Notes: a model not told the origin generated them from the sequence alone. A stretch of 64,000 nt of DNA from Flavobacterium kayseriense (GCF_014305095.1 NZ_JACRUI010000002.1:1-64000), one strand, 5' to 3'. Numbered from the stretch's first letter, positions 6,688 through 15,483 are shown. Made by a program: numbers and translations.

Positions 6688-8616
6688 ATGCATTTTAAAT
6701 ATCCCGAAATCCTTTACTTTCTATTCCTTTTGATTGTACCTATTTTGGTTCATTTGTTTCAATTTCGCCGTTTCAAAAAGGAGTATTTCACCAATGTACA
6801 ATTCTTAAAAGTACTTAGCGTACAAACTCGAAAAAGTGCAACATTGAAAAAATGGTTGTTACTGGCCACTCGTTTGCTGTTATTAACAAGCATAATAATT
6901 GCGTTTGCCCAACCTTTTTTTCCGGCGAAAGACAGTGTTTCTAGTTCAAATGAAATGTATATTATTTTAGATAACTCTTATAGTATGCAGGCCAAAGGTC
7001 AAAAAGGAGAAATATTACGCCGTGCCGTTCAAGAATTACTAGAAGATACGCCCGAGGACACTCGTTTTTCGCTACTTACTAGTTCTGAAAGTTATTGGAA
7101 TACCGATATAAAATCAATTCAAAGTGCTTTGCAGAATATTAAATATAGTGCCATCCCTTTCCAACTTGATAATTTAATCACCAAGGTCAATGCGCACCAA
7201 TCTGCTCATAACAAAGATATTATTATCATCACAGATGGTGTCGGGTTACAGAAAAAGCAAGTTCAAACTATTGGCAAAAATGATAAGGCCTATTTTATTA
7301 TTCCTAAAGCGGAACAAAAAAATAACGTTTCAGTAGATAGTGTCTATATAAAAGAAACTACAACTGACTTTTATGAAATAGGTGTTGATTTATCTAGCTA
7401 TGGTGATGATGTAAAACCAGTACCAGTAGCCATATACAACAATAATAAACTTATTGCTAAAACCATAGCAACAGTAGAAGGAGCAAAAAAAAGTTTAAAA
7501 TTCACTATTCCCAAACAAGTTTTTCATGGATACATTTCGATAACCGATAATGGCTTGGCCTATGACAACAATTTATATTTTAGCATTTCAAAAATAAAAA
7601 AAATAAATGTACTAGCTATTGGCGATGCGGAAGCTAATCGTTTTTTGAGTCGCATTTATACAAATGACGAATTTAATTACACGAGTACCACCATTTCTAA
7701 TTTAGACTACAACATTTTAGAAAAACAAGATGTGATAGTTTTAAACGAGTTAGAGATTTTACCGCAAGCATTGCAAACTACATTAAAATCAGTTGTAGAA
7801 AAGGGTGGCAACCTGGTTTTAATACCCTCTTTGTCAGCTAACACACCAAATCTTACCAGCTTTTTGAATAATTTTGGTTCAATTCAAATTGGTAGATTTG
7901 AAATTGTAGACAAATTAGTATCTAAAATAAACTTTAGTCATCCTTTATATGCGTCAGTATTTGAAAATAAGGTAAGTAATTTCCAATACCCTTCGACATC
8001 TGGCTCTTTTACCATTAAAACGAAAAATCCTGCTGCGTTGTATTACGACGACCAATCAGATTTTTTAACATCATTAACTGCTTTTGGTAGTAATGTGTAC
8101 GTTTTTGCCGCACCGTTGAATCTTACTAACTCTAATTTCCAAAAGTCTCCACTCATTGTACCTACTTTTTATAAAATGGGATTGAATGATGGAAAAAACG
8201 GTATAAGTTCAGTTACCATAGGTTCAAGCATTCCACATATTGTTGATGTCCAACTTAGCAAGGATGCTATTTTAGAAGTGAGAAACAAAATAGAACAGTT
8301 TATTCCCATTCAGCAGATCATGAATAATAGAGTCAAATTAACTTTTGGTGATTATCCTGCTGAGCCGGGTAATTTTGAAATTTATAACAAGCAACAGTGG
8401 ATAGACAATATTAGTTTCAATACTAGTAGAACAGAAAGTAATTTGGCCGAAGCCAATAATAAAAACTGGTCTGACTACAAATCAATCGACTCTGTAAAAA
8501 CTGTTTTCGATGACTTACAAAGCGAGCGATCAGACAATCAACTTTGGAAATGGTTTGTTACCTTTGCGTTGTTGTTGTTACTTGCAGAAATGGCAATCAT
8601 AAAATTTATAAAATAA
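6688..8616 (+). CDS. BatA-type N-terminal/vWA membrane protein
   Basis: The 642-residue protein begins with the BatA N-terminal double-membrane module: a hydrophobic segment (about 7-24), HLFQFRRFKKEYFTNVQFLK, then a second segment around LLLATRLLLLTSIIIAFAQPF. A von Willebrand A-like region follows with YIILDNSYSMQAKG, where DxSxS is the metal-ion site, and IIIITDGVG. A long extracytoplasmic part precedes a C-terminal membrane segment (about 620-638). Such proteins belong to the aerotolerance (Bat)-related group in Bacteroidota, whose precise function is unclear. It opens a four-gene run (6688-10900) with gaps of 14, 2 and 33 bases, although the dihydroorotase-like neighbour is not obviously related in function. 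Confidence 0.87.
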   Translation: MHFKYPEILYFLFLLIVPILVHLFQFRRFKKEYFTNVQFLKVLSVQTRKSATLKKWLLLATRLLLLTSIIIAFAQPFFPAKDSVSSSNEMYIILDNSYSMQAKGQKGEILRRAVQELLEDTPEDTRFSLLTSSESYWNTDIKSIQSALQNIKYSAIPFQLDNLITKVNAHQSAHNKDIIIITDGVGLQKKQVQTIGKNDKAYFIIPKAEQKNNVSVDSVYIKETTTDFYEIGVDLSSYGDDVKPVPVAIYNNNKLIAKTIATVEGAKKSLKFTIPKQVFHGYISITDNGLAYDNNLYFSISKIKKINVLAIGDAEANRFLSRIYTNDEFNYTSTTISNLDYNILEKQDVIVLNELEILPQALQTTLKSVVEKGGNLVLIPSLSANTPNLTSFLNNFGSIQIGRFEIVDKLVSKINFSHPLYASVFENKVSNFQYPSTSGSFTIKTKNPAALYYDDQSDFLTSLTAFGSNVYVFAAPLNLTNSNFQKSPLIVPTFYKMGLNDGKNGISSVTIGSSIPHIVDVQLSKDAILEVRNKIEQFIPIQQIMNNRVKLTFGDYPAEPGNFEIYNKQQWIDNISFNTSRTESNLAEANNKNWSDYKSIDSVKTVFDDLQSERSDNQLWKWFVTFALLLLLAEMAIIKFIK

Positions 8617-8630
8617 ATAGTAGCTATCCT

Positions 8631-9884
8631 ATGAATATAATCCTCCGAAGCGCGAAAGTAATAAGTTCTCAAAGTCCTTTTCACAATAAAACCGTTGATA
8701 TTCTTATTGCAAATGGTTTGATAAAAAAAATAGCTGCATCGATTACCAATGAAGAGAAAATAGAAGAAATAACACTAGAAAACCTTCATGTTTCCGAAGG
8801 TTGGTTTGATAGCAGCGTTTCGCTAGGTGAACCAGGTTTTGAAGACAGAGAAACTATTGCCAATGGTTTACTAGTTGCGGCTAAAAGTGGGTTTAGCGCT
8901 ATAGCCTTGCAGCCTAACTCCTTCCCCGTTATTGATAATCAATCGCAAGTAAATTTTGTTCGAAATAAGTCTCTGGGCTTTGCAACTCAATTGTACCCAA
9001 TTGGCACATTGACAAAGGAAGCTGCAGGGCATGATATGGCAGAATTGTTCGATATGACTAAAGCGGGAGCAATAGCATTTGGTGATTATAATAAAAGCAT
9101 AGCTAATGCTAACCTCTTAAAAATAGCTTTGCAGTATGTTCAAGATTTTGATAGTCTAGTTATTACTTTTCCGCAAGATGAAAAAATAAGGGGGAATGGT
9201 GTAGCAAATGAAGGAATTGTTTCTACTGGATTAGGTCTTAAAGGAATCCCTAATCTTGCTGAAGAATTACAAATTGCTCGAAATTTATTTTTATTAGAGT
9301 ACACTGGAGGAAAATTACATATTCCAACTATCTCGACTGCTAAAAGCGTTGCCTTAATAAAAGAGGCTAAAGCAAAAGGTTTAAATGTTTCGTGCAGCGT
9401 ATCTGTACACCATCTTGCGCTTACAGATGAAAAATTAGAAGGTTTTGACACTCGCTTTAAAGTGGCTCCTCCCTTACGAACAGAAGTTGACAGGCAAGCA
9501 TTATTGGAAGGTATTCTTGATGACACAATAGACATGATAACATCAGATCATAACCCAATAGATATCGAACATAAAAAAATGGAGTTTGACATGGCCAAAA
9601 ATGGAACCATCGGGTTAGAAAGTGCTTTTGGGGTTTTGATGACGATTTTACCACTTGAAAAAATAATCGAAAAATTAACAGTGGGAAAAGAAGTTTTTAA
9701 AATAGAAAGAGATATTATTCAGGAAGGCAGCAAAGTAAATATGACATTATTTTCTCCGGAAGGCAGTGGTGTTTTCACCAAAGCATCCATTTTATCAAAA
9801 TCTAAAAACTCCGCTTTTTTAGGTCAAAAAACTAGTGGAAAAGTATATGGTGTAATTAATCAAGGTAAAATAACTTTAGCATAA
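8631..9884 (+). CDS. Dihydroorotase homologue lacking metal-ligand histidines
   Basis: The 417-residue protein has the overall plan of type I dihydroorotase, the amidohydrolase that cyclises carbamoyl-aspartate in pyrimidine synthesis. Family landmarks are GEPGFEDRE (66-74), HHLALTDE (260-267), PPLRTE and TSDHNPID (304-311). However, the metal-binding D-x-H-x-H is DSSVS (60-64), the usual HCED position reads FPQD (180-183), and the usual HxxHxST segment is HIPTIST (230-236). Only the late Asp of SDH seems intact. By eye this predicts loss of zinc binding and activity, as in the inactive PyrC-like partners of aspartate transcarbamoylase. The start at 8631 is the first sensible ATG; the frame runs back into the upstream gene. 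Confidence 0.85.
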   Translation: MNIILRSAKVISSQSPFHNKTVDILIANGLIKKIAASITNEEKIEEITLENLHVSEGWFDSSVSLGEPGFEDRETIANGLLVAAKSGFSAIALQPNSFPVIDNQSQVNFVRNKSLGFATQLYPIGTLTKEAAGHDMAELFDMTKAGAIAFGDYNKSIANANLLKIALQYVQDFDSLVITFPQDEKIRGNGVANEGIVSTGLGLKGIPNLAEELQIARNLFLLEYTGGKLHIPTISTAKSVALIKEAKAKGLNVSCSVSVHHLALTDEKLEGFDTRFKVAPPLRTEVDRQALLEGILDDTIDMITSDHNPIDIEHKKMEFDMAKNGTIGLESAFGVLMTILPLEKIIEKLTVGKEVFKIERDIIQEGSKVNMTLFSPEGSGVFTKASILSKSKNSAFLGQKTSGKVYGVINQGKITLA

Positions 9885-9886
9885 AA

Positions 9887-10216
9887 ATGGACAAAAAAAC
9901 AATCGACGAAGGTAAAACAGCAGCTATCACCTGTTATATATTAGGAATAGGAGTATTTATAGCAATGTCTATGAATGCTGATGACAAAAATAAGTTTGCT
10001 TCTTTTCACATTCGTCAAGGACTAGGAATTACAATCACTTTTATTTCATTAGGATTAATAATTAGTAATTTCGATAGCTTAATGATATCTGCACCAATGT
10101 GGATCTTCGTATCGATACTGTGGTCTTACGGCATTTTTAGCGCCATTAATGGATCAACAAAACCAATGCCTCTTTTAGGTAATTACTTTCAAAGATGGTT
10201 TTCTAGTATTGGATAA
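9887..10216 (+). CDS. Tic20/DUF4870-like small membrane protein
   Basis: The 109-residue protein has three to four hydrophobic segments (about 12-27, 46-62, 69-88) and the family hallmark FHIRQGLGI (41-50), in which a short amphipathic stretch enters a membrane helix. This matches the DUF4870 / Tic20-like group of small polytopic proteins, whose bacterial function is not known. It starts 2 bases after the dihydroorotase homologue, so translation is probably coupled. A Pro-rich PMPLLGNYFQRWF end is typical of the group. Confidence 0.8.
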   Translation: MDKKTIDEGKTAAITCYILGIGVFIAMSMNADDKNKFASFHIRQGLGITITFISLGLIISNFDSLMISAPMWIFVSILWSYGIFSAINGSTKPMPLLGNYFQRWFSSIG

Positions 10217-10249
10217 CCATAAACTACATTTTTACTTTAAAAAACTTAC

Positions 10250-10900
10250 ATGAGCAATTTAGCATTCGAATACCAGATTAGAGAACCTAAAATAAAATTA
10301 GATAAAAATCCGCTATTACTTTTACTACACGGGTACGGTAGTAATGAAGCCGATCTATTTTCATTCGCAGAGGAATTACCCGATAATTATTATGTGATTT
10401 CTGCAAGAGCCCCTTACGACTTGCAATATGGCAGCTATGCTTGGTATGCTATCAACTTTGACGCAAATCAAAATAAATTTTCTGACAATAATCAAGCTAT
10501 TCAATCAAGAGATGCAATTGTAGCGTTTATAGATGAGTTAATAGCAACATATCCAATTGATGCAGGAAACATAAACCTATTAGGTTTTAGTCAAGGTTCA
10601 ATTTTAAGTCTTGCTGTAGCGCTATCCTATCCGCAAAAAGTTCAAAAGGTGATTGGTTTAAGCGGCTATCTGAATGAAGACATCTTGAAGGAAGGATATC
10701 AAAATAATGATTTTTCAAATCTTAAAATCTTCACTTCACACGGTACTGTAGATCAAGTAATTCCTATTGGTTGGGCTAAGAAAACACAACCCTTTTTAGA
10801 ACAAATAGGAATTAAATCAGAGTACAAAGAATACCCAATAGGTCACGGTATATCCCCTCAAGTTTTTTATGACTTTAAAAATTGGTTAGCAAATCAGTAA
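10250..10900 (+). CDS. Alpha/beta hydrolase, phospholipase/carboxylesterase type
   Basis: This 216-residue soluble hydrolase belongs to the Abhydrolase_2 (YpfH/Est) group. The oxyanion segment is LLLHGYGSNEADL (23-35) and the nucleophile elbow is GFSQGS, giving the catalytic Ser. The acid lies in HGTVDQVIP and the His in GHGISPQ, so the triad is complete. Enzymes of this group hydrolyse short-chain carboxyl esters or lysophospholipids; the substrate cannot be told from sequence. There is no signal peptide. It is the last gene of the 6688-10900 run and is followed directly by a terminator hairpin. Confidence 0.9.
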   Translation: MSNLAFEYQIREPKIKLDKNPLLLLLHGYGSNEADLFSFAEELPDNYYVISARAPYDLQYGSYAWYAINFDANQNKFSDNNQAIQSRDAIVAFIDELIATYPIDAGNINLLGFSQGSILSLAVALSYPQKVQKVIGLSGYLNEDILKEGYQNNDFSNLKIFTSHGTVDQVIPIGWAKKTQPFLEQIGIKSEYKEYPIGHGISPQVFYDFKNWLANQ

Positions 10901-10904
10901 AAAA

Positions 10905-10932
10905 AAAGGTTCCAAAATAATTTGGAACCTTT
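10905..10932. terminator. Rho-independent terminator between converging genes
   Basis: AAAGGTTCCAAA (10905-10916) pairs with TTTGGAACCTTT (10921-10932) around a four-base loop, preceded by an A-run and followed by a T-rich tract. It can serve both the esterase and the leftward gene ending at 10936. Confidence 0.85.
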
Positions 10933-10935
10933 CTT

Positions 10936-11436
10936 TTATTTTTGATACAATAGGGATTGGTTGGTTTCAAATGTGATTGTTTGATCATCATTGACAAAAT
11001 ACTTTAACAAAACTTCACCCCAATATTCACCATCACTGAAATCAGCAATGATCCATCGGTGGTTTAAAACTTTGACCTTATTGATAATAAATTTGTTGGC
11101 ACCTATCTGATCTTGTCCTACGAAAGGATTTCCCTTTGGGTTAGCATTTAGGTCTAACAGTTTTTCAGTAACAAACGGAATCAATTTTTCATATTGAATT
11201 ACTTTTTGACTGTTTGCCGTTTCAAAATAATTTTGAGCATTTTCATTGTTCTCCAAGGAAAAATAATTGGCATCATTTAGTTTTGCAGTAATAGAGGTTA
11301 AACTGTCTTTTAACCTTTTTGTAGTTTTTTCGAATCTTTTTTGCTCAAATTCTACTTCTTTACTTAAAAACATATAAGTAAAAACATTCATAAGAGCTAC
11401 TAAAATAAAGGCATACAGGAAAAACGATTTTTTCAT
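10936..11436 (-). CDS. Membrane-anchored protein of unknown function
   Basis: The 166-residue protein has one N-terminal membrane segment (about 5-24). A highly charged, probably coiled-coil stretch follows (about 27-65, EVEFEQKRFEKTTKRLKDSL). The compact C-terminal domain includes NHRWIIADFSDGEYWGEVLLKYF. The last segment resembles a small beta-strand-rich domain. I do not recognise a named family. It starts 10 bases after the metallo-hydrolase gene, so the two are probably co-transcribed leftward. The protein should face the periplasm through its C-terminal part. Confidence 0.75.
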   Translation of the reverse strand: MKKSFFLYAFILVALMNVFTYMFLSKEVEFEQKRFEKTTKRLKDSLTSITAKLNDANYFSLENNENAQNYFETANSQKVIQYEKLIPFVTEKLLDLNANPKGNPFVGQDQIGANKFIINKVKVLNHRWIIADFSDGEYWGEVLLKYFVNDDQTITFETNQSLLYQK

Positions 11437-11446
11437 TGTTGTTGTT

Positions 11447-12211
11447 TTATAAAGAAATTTCTAAATTATCATAGGCAAGGAAAACATTCGGCGGTAGTTG
11501 TTTCTGTACCTCTTCGTGAAATCCTAACAGGTGACTTATATGCGTTAAATAAGCTTTTTTTGGCTTTACTAATGCAATAAATTCTAGTGCCTCCTCTAGG
11601 TTAAAGTGGGTATTGTGCGGTTCTTCTCTAAGGGCATTAATAACCAAAACATCTAATCCCATTAGTTTCTTAATTTCTGCAGAATCAATTGTTTTAACAT
11701 CTGTTAAGTAAGCAAAATTATCAACTCGATAACCAAAAACCTGAAGATTACCGTGCATTACATTAATAGGGATCGCGATTTTGCTCCCTATTTCAAACGG
11801 CACATTATTAACAACCTCAATTGTTTTTACAGATGGTGCACCAGGATACTTGTTGATGGTTTCAAAAACATAATCAAAACGTTTTTTTAAATTATCAATC
11901 ACCCTTGAATGTGCATATACGGGAATTTCTCCTTGTCTAAAATTAAACGGACGAATATCATCAATACCTGCAGTATGATCAGCATGCTCATGAGTAAAAA
12001 TAATCCCATCTACTTTCTCGCATTTAGAGGCTAACATTTGCTGTCTAAAATCAGGACCACAATCCACAACAAAAGTATAGTTGTCCCATGAAATCATTAT
12101 GGAAACACGAAGCCTTTTATCCTTAAAATTCGTGCTCAAACAAACCGGATGCTTACTCCCAATTATAGGAATACCTTGAGATGTACCAGTACCTAAAAAA
12201 TATACCTTCAC
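11447..12211 (-). CDS. Metallo-beta-lactamase-fold hydrolase, PhnP-like
   Basis: The 254-residue cytosolic enzyme carries the MBL-fold metal motif HTHEHADH (about 74-81). The N-terminal FLGTGTSQGIP is seen in the PhnP/RNase Z-like branch, with DCGPDFR before the motif and YLTDV and YLTHISH providing later ligands. PhnP-type members cleave cyclic phosphodiesters such as phosphoribosyl 1,2-cyclic phosphate. No phosphonate genes are nearby, so the natural substrate remains open. All metal-binding positions that I can recognise are present. It is the first gene of a two-gene leftward unit. Confidence 0.9.
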   Translation of the reverse strand: MKVYFLGTGTSQGIPIIGSKHPVCLSTNFKDKRLRVSIMISWDNYTFVVDCGPDFRQQMLASKCEKVDGIIFTHEHADHTAGIDDIRPFNFRQGEIPVYAHSRVIDNLKKRFDYVFETINKYPGAPSVKTIEVVNNVPFEIGSKIAIPINVMHGNLQVFGYRVDNFAYLTDVKTIDSAEIKKLMGLDVLVINALREEPHNTHFNLEEALEFIALVKPKKAYLTHISHLLGFHEEVQKQLPPNVFLAYDNLEISL

Positions 12212-12271
12212 TACAATTTATTTTTTTTACAAAAATAGGATTAATTCTCTTTCATTAGAAACCTATTTAAT

Positions 12272-12279
12272 TAACTTTG
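12272..12279 (+). promoter_or_regulatory. -7 box of the 12307 gene
   Basis: TAACTTTG matches TAnnTTTG and lies 27 bases before the ATG at 12307. An A-rich GAAAA stretch immediately precedes the start codon. Confidence 0.5.
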
Positions 12280-12306
12280 TAACATATTACCCATATTTAA
12301 AGAAAA

Positions 12307-13767
12307 ATGGATACTGAAATAAAATTAAAAGGTGACAAAGTCATCAATCAAATACCTTCGATCAAAGATAAAGCACTCCGTATCAATCTAAATGATAATA
12401 TATACGGAACATTTGCTGAAATTGGCGCTGGACAAGAAACGGTGAGGCATTTTTTTAGATCAGGTGGTTCATCTGGTACCATTGCAAAAGCGATGTCAGC
12501 ATACGACAAAGACTTTAGTGATTCTATTTATGGGATTGAAGAAGACGGTAGATATGTGACTGAAAGTCGTTTGAAGAAAATGATTACTATGGAAGGTCAG
12601 TTGATCGAAAAACGTTTAAGCAGAGAAAAACATCCTAATAAAATGTTTTTTAGTTATGCTAATACGGTAGCGACGATCGACTTTGCAAAACAATTTAAAG
12701 GACATGGTTGGGTTGGTATTCGTTACCAAATTGAGCCAGACGAAGATTACAACGAAATTATACTACATATCCGTTTTAAGGAAACTGACGCCCGGTTACA
12801 GCAAGAAACTTTAGGTATCCTAGGAGTGAACTTAATTTATGGAGCTTATTATAAATACAATGATCCTAAACGATTATTACGTTATTTATACGATCACTTA
12901 GATAAGGACCAACTTGAAATTGATACTATCAATTTTTCAGGCCCACGTTTTGCAGATGTAGACAATCGATTGATGAGTTTGCAATTAGTAAAAAACGGAA
13001 TGACTGATGCTGTCATGTTTGATCCAAACGGAAAAAACATTCTACCAGCTGCTATTTTATACAAAAAAAACATTCTTGCATTAAGGGGAAGTTTTCGTCC
13101 TGTTACTAAGGTGAATATGGATATGTATAAAAAGTCACTTGAAATGTTCTTGCAAGAAAGTAAGGTCGAAAAAGAGAATACACTCGTTGTTTTTGAGATT
13201 ACTCTTTCGAATTTAAGATCAGATGGTGAAATTGACGAACGCGACTTTATGGACAGAGCTGAATTGCTTTGTTCTTTAGGGCAGACGGTCATGATATCGA
13301 ATTTTCAAGAATATTATAAAGTAGTAGAGTACTTCTCTAATTATACAAAAGCCAGAATGGGATTAGCCATGGGTGTAAATAACCTAGTGGATATTTTTGA
13401 CGAAAAGTATTACCGTCATTTGAGTGGAGGAATTCTAGAAGCTTTCGGGAAATTATTCTTTAGGGATATGAAAGTTTTCCTGTATCCAATGTTAGATGAA
13501 AATGGAGAAATCATTACTTCTGAAAATCTAAAAGTACATCCAAGAATGAAAGAATTATACAAATTCTTTAAATTTAATGGAAAGGTTACAGACATAACTG
13601 ATTATGATAAAGAAACTTTAGAAGTATTTTCTCGAGAAGTTTTAAAGATGATCAATGAGGGTAAACCAGGATGGGAACAAATGCTACCTATAGGTATTGC
13701 TGAGATAATCAAAGAACATTACCTTTTTGGTTATGACCCAAACAAACAATTAAAAGCGATCAATTGA
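12307..13767 (+). CDS. Conserved protein of unknown function (486 residues)
   Basis: This long cytosolic protein has no signal peptide or membrane segment. Characteristic stretches are GTFAEIGAGQETVRHFFRSGGSSGTIAK near the N-terminus, GVNLIYGAYY mid-protein, NFSGPRFADVDNRLMS, and a closing GWEQMLPIGIAEIIKEHYLFGYDP. I recall such proteins being conserved across Bacteroidota and labelled variously, sometimes as TonB-dependent receptors or nicotinate-nucleotide adenylyltransferases. Neither label is supported by what I can see, since there is no plug or barrel pattern and no HxGH motif. I therefore leave the function open. It has its own promoter box, and the peptidase-like gene follows 46 bases later on the same strand. 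Confidence 0.85.
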   Translation: MDTEIKLKGDKVINQIPSIKDKALRINLNDNIYGTFAEIGAGQETVRHFFRSGGSSGTIAKAMSAYDKDFSDSIYGIEEDGRYVTESRLKKMITMEGQLIEKRLSREKHPNKMFFSYANTVATIDFAKQFKGHGWVGIRYQIEPDEDYNEIILHIRFKETDARLQQETLGILGVNLIYGAYYKYNDPKRLLRYLYDHLDKDQLEIDTINFSGPRFADVDNRLMSLQLVKNGMTDAVMFDPNGKNILPAAILYKKNILALRGSFRPVTKVNMDMYKKSLEMFLQESKVEKENTLVVFEITLSNLRSDGEIDERDFMDRAELLCSLGQTVMISNFQEYYKVVEYFSNYTKARMGLAMGVNNLVDIFDEKYYRHLSGGILEAFGKLFFRDMKVFLYPMLDENGEIITSENLKVHPRMKELYKFFKFNGKVTDITDYDKETLEVFSREVLKMINEGKPGWEQMLPIGIAEIIKEHYLFGYDPNKQLKAIN

Positions 13768-13813
13768 TCAAAAGGGCAAATATAAAGTAATATAATAGAG
13801 ATCCAGTACATTT

Positions 13814-14788
13814 ATGATTTGGCATATTTTAGGCGCTGTAAGTCTGTTTTTTAACATAGTAAAAACAGACAAAATAGTTAGTAATAATTCAGAATTAATT
13901 TTAACAAATAAAACTAAATTAGTATCAGACAAAACCAAAATAGCTTCTTCTACCCTAATTTATAAAAATAAAGAAATACTTAATAAACTACTTCTAAAGA
14001 AAGATCAGAAATTAGTTCTGGTCGAGCCTACAAGAGATACAATTCATAATGAAAATATAAGCAACTCTTTTAAGGAACTTAGGGAAATTAAGGCAACTCA
14101 AAAAATTGATATCATCACTTATCGAATTTTTTTTAATGGCCGTATTGAAAAACATATTCCTAAAGTAGTTGCCGCAGGAAATGAAAATAAGTACAAGTAC
14201 GAATACATAGCTAAAGAAGGAAAAACTATAAATTTAGGCAGTTTTAAAATTCATAAAACTAAGACCTTTAGAGGTAGTGAAGATGAGTATATGAATTTGA
14301 TTAATTTAGAGGTTGTACCTAAATTTTTCAAACAAAACAACTATCAGTATCATTTTAATATTGATTCTCGTAGATCATTTGTAAATGAGCAAACGCTAGC
14401 CAGTTTTTTTGGAGCAATGCTTGAAGTTAATTACCTCGATATTAGTTGTAATGGCTTTAGCCATAAAGATGGTTCCTCAAAACCAAGTCGAAGCCACATT
14501 AATGGCAATAATGGAGATTTTAAGTACCTTAGATCAGACAAGACTTTAGAATGTGGACCTGGAACTAGTTTAAATATTAGCAAAGCGCCCGATTCTCTTG
14601 ATTATTCGCGACAAAATAAATGGAATGACGCTCTATACAAATTTGGTTGGAAAAAAATGTTAGGCTGGACCTACACCGTAAAAAAAACGACCAAACACTT
14701 GCATCATATAACACACAAGACTACAAACCATCATCATCATCTGCATGTGCAAAACTACGAACCTGACTTTAAAGAAATAAAGCAATGA
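13814..14788 (+). CDS. Putative LAS/M15-like zinc peptidase, possible toxin
   Basis: The 324-residue protein has a hydrophobic N-terminus (2-16), a Lys/Asn-rich linker (about 20-90), and a domain with ITYRIFFNGRIEKHIP and KYKYEYIAKEG (about 100-135). From memory that domain resembles segments found in large secreted effectors of Bacteroidota. The C-terminal part holds SHINGNNGD (227-235), which fits the H-x2-G-x3-D frame of LAS metallopeptidases (M15/M74). The tail HHHHLHV (306-312) supplies an HxH. This predicts cleavage of peptidoglycan peptides. Its stop overlaps the start of a lipoprotein gene (ATGA), an arrangement typical of effector/immunity pairs. No secretion apparatus is present in the window. 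The alternative is a housekeeping cell-wall enzyme. Confidence 0.7.
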   Translation: MIWHILGAVSLFFNIVKTDKIVSNNSELILTNKTKLVSDKTKIASSTLIYKNKEILNKLLLKKDQKLVLVEPTRDTIHNENISNSFKELREIKATQKIDIITYRIFFNGRIEKHIPKVVAAGNENKYKYEYIAKEGKTINLGSFKIHKTKTFRGSEDEYMNLINLEVVPKFFKQNNYQYHFNIDSRRSFVNEQTLASFFGAMLEVNYLDISCNGFSHKDGSSKPSRSHINGNNGDFKYLRSDKTLECGPGTSLNISKAPDSLDYSRQNKWNDALYKFGWKKMLGWTYTVKKTTKHLHHITHKTTNHHHHLHVQNYEPDFKEIKQ

Positions 14789-15405
14789 AGAAATTTATCT
14801 TTTTTATCTTAATACTAATTGTTTGCTCTTGTAAAAAAGAAGATAGTAAGACGACTGTATTACCAACTGCAACCTCTACTCAAGTCAATACTATTATTTA
14901 TAGTTCCAAGTCGTTTGCGCCACATTTAAAATTTAATACTGAGTTGAGCGAGTATGAACTGATTAATCTAAAAAATCCCAAGTCCTTTACGGATATAGAA
15001 CTTAGCTACCCTATTCGTGAGAATGATTTTGAATTTGATAAAACAGAAGATTTCAAATACTACACACCCTTTAGTTTTGATTTTGAAGATGTAGCTTACA
15101 AACTAATAGCTTACCATTCCTATGGTGAAAATGACTTGAAGGTAGTAAATATGCAACTAAATAGTTATTTAGAGGGCAAGCAAATCGATGCGTTATTAGT
15201 AGATTGTAGATTCACTTTTGAAACGGAATATTACCGTGAATTTACGATTGCGACAGATGGTGTCATTACGATTAAAAAAATAGCGATTGATGGCTTAAAC
15301 TATAATAATGACGGAGATATCTTGGGAGAAAAAACAGTAAAAGATACTACTGCAGAAACGGTTCGATATAAATTGAGTACGAAAGGTATCTTTGTGAAAA
15401 TGTAA
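14785..15405 (+). CDS. Lipoprotein, candidate immunity partner
   Basis: The 206-residue product begins with a lipoprotein signal; the lipobox VCSC places the acylated Cys at 16. The following residues are KKED, unlike the S-D-D-x-F or Q-D-D type export signal of surface lipoproteins seen in this window, so it is expected to stay facing the periplasm. The mature part is acidic and rich in aromatic residues (FDFEDVAYKLIAYHSY, CRFTFETEYYREF) and matches no family I know. The ATG lies within the stop of the peptidase-like gene, so translation is coupled. Periplasmic orientation and coupling fit an inhibitor of a wall-targeting enzyme. This is inference. A terminator follows. Confidence 0.75.
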   Translation: MKKFIFFILILIVCSCKKEDSKTTVLPTATSTQVNTIIYSSKSFAPHLKFNTELSEYELINLKNPKSFTDIELSYPIRENDFEFDKTEDFKYYTPFSFDFEDVAYKLIAYHSYGENDLKVVNMQLNSYLEGKQIDALLVDCRFTFETEYYREFTIATDGVITIKKIAIDGLNYNNDGDILGEKTVKDTTAETVRYKLSTKGIFVKM

Positions 15406-15431
15406 AGTAACATCAATAATACAAGTCATAA

Positions 15432-15464
15432 AAAAAAGTTCTAAAGATAATTTAGAACTTTTTT
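15432..15464. terminator. Bidirectional rho-independent terminator
   Basis: A 14-bp stem (15432-15445 with 15451-15464) built on GTTCTAAA and its complement has a five-base loop and is flanked by A and T runs. It separates the lipoprotein gene from the converging bcp. Confidence 0.85.
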
Positions 15465-15483
15465 TTATGGCAAAGTTTGCGAG

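Noticed and set aside
8544..8630. Dihydroorotase homologue starting at 8544
   Set aside because: This would overlap the last 73 bases of the vWA gene and add a Val/Cys-rich shadow peptide; ATG 8631 matches the family.
12307..13767. TonB-dependent receptor or nicotinate-nucleotide adenylyltransferase label
   Set aside because: There is no signal peptide, plug or barrel pattern, and no HxGH nucleotidyltransferase motif.
13800..13815. TACATTTA as a promoter box for the peptidase-like gene
   Set aside because: It overlaps the start codon, so a transcript from it would begin inside the gene; it also mismatches the last G of the box.
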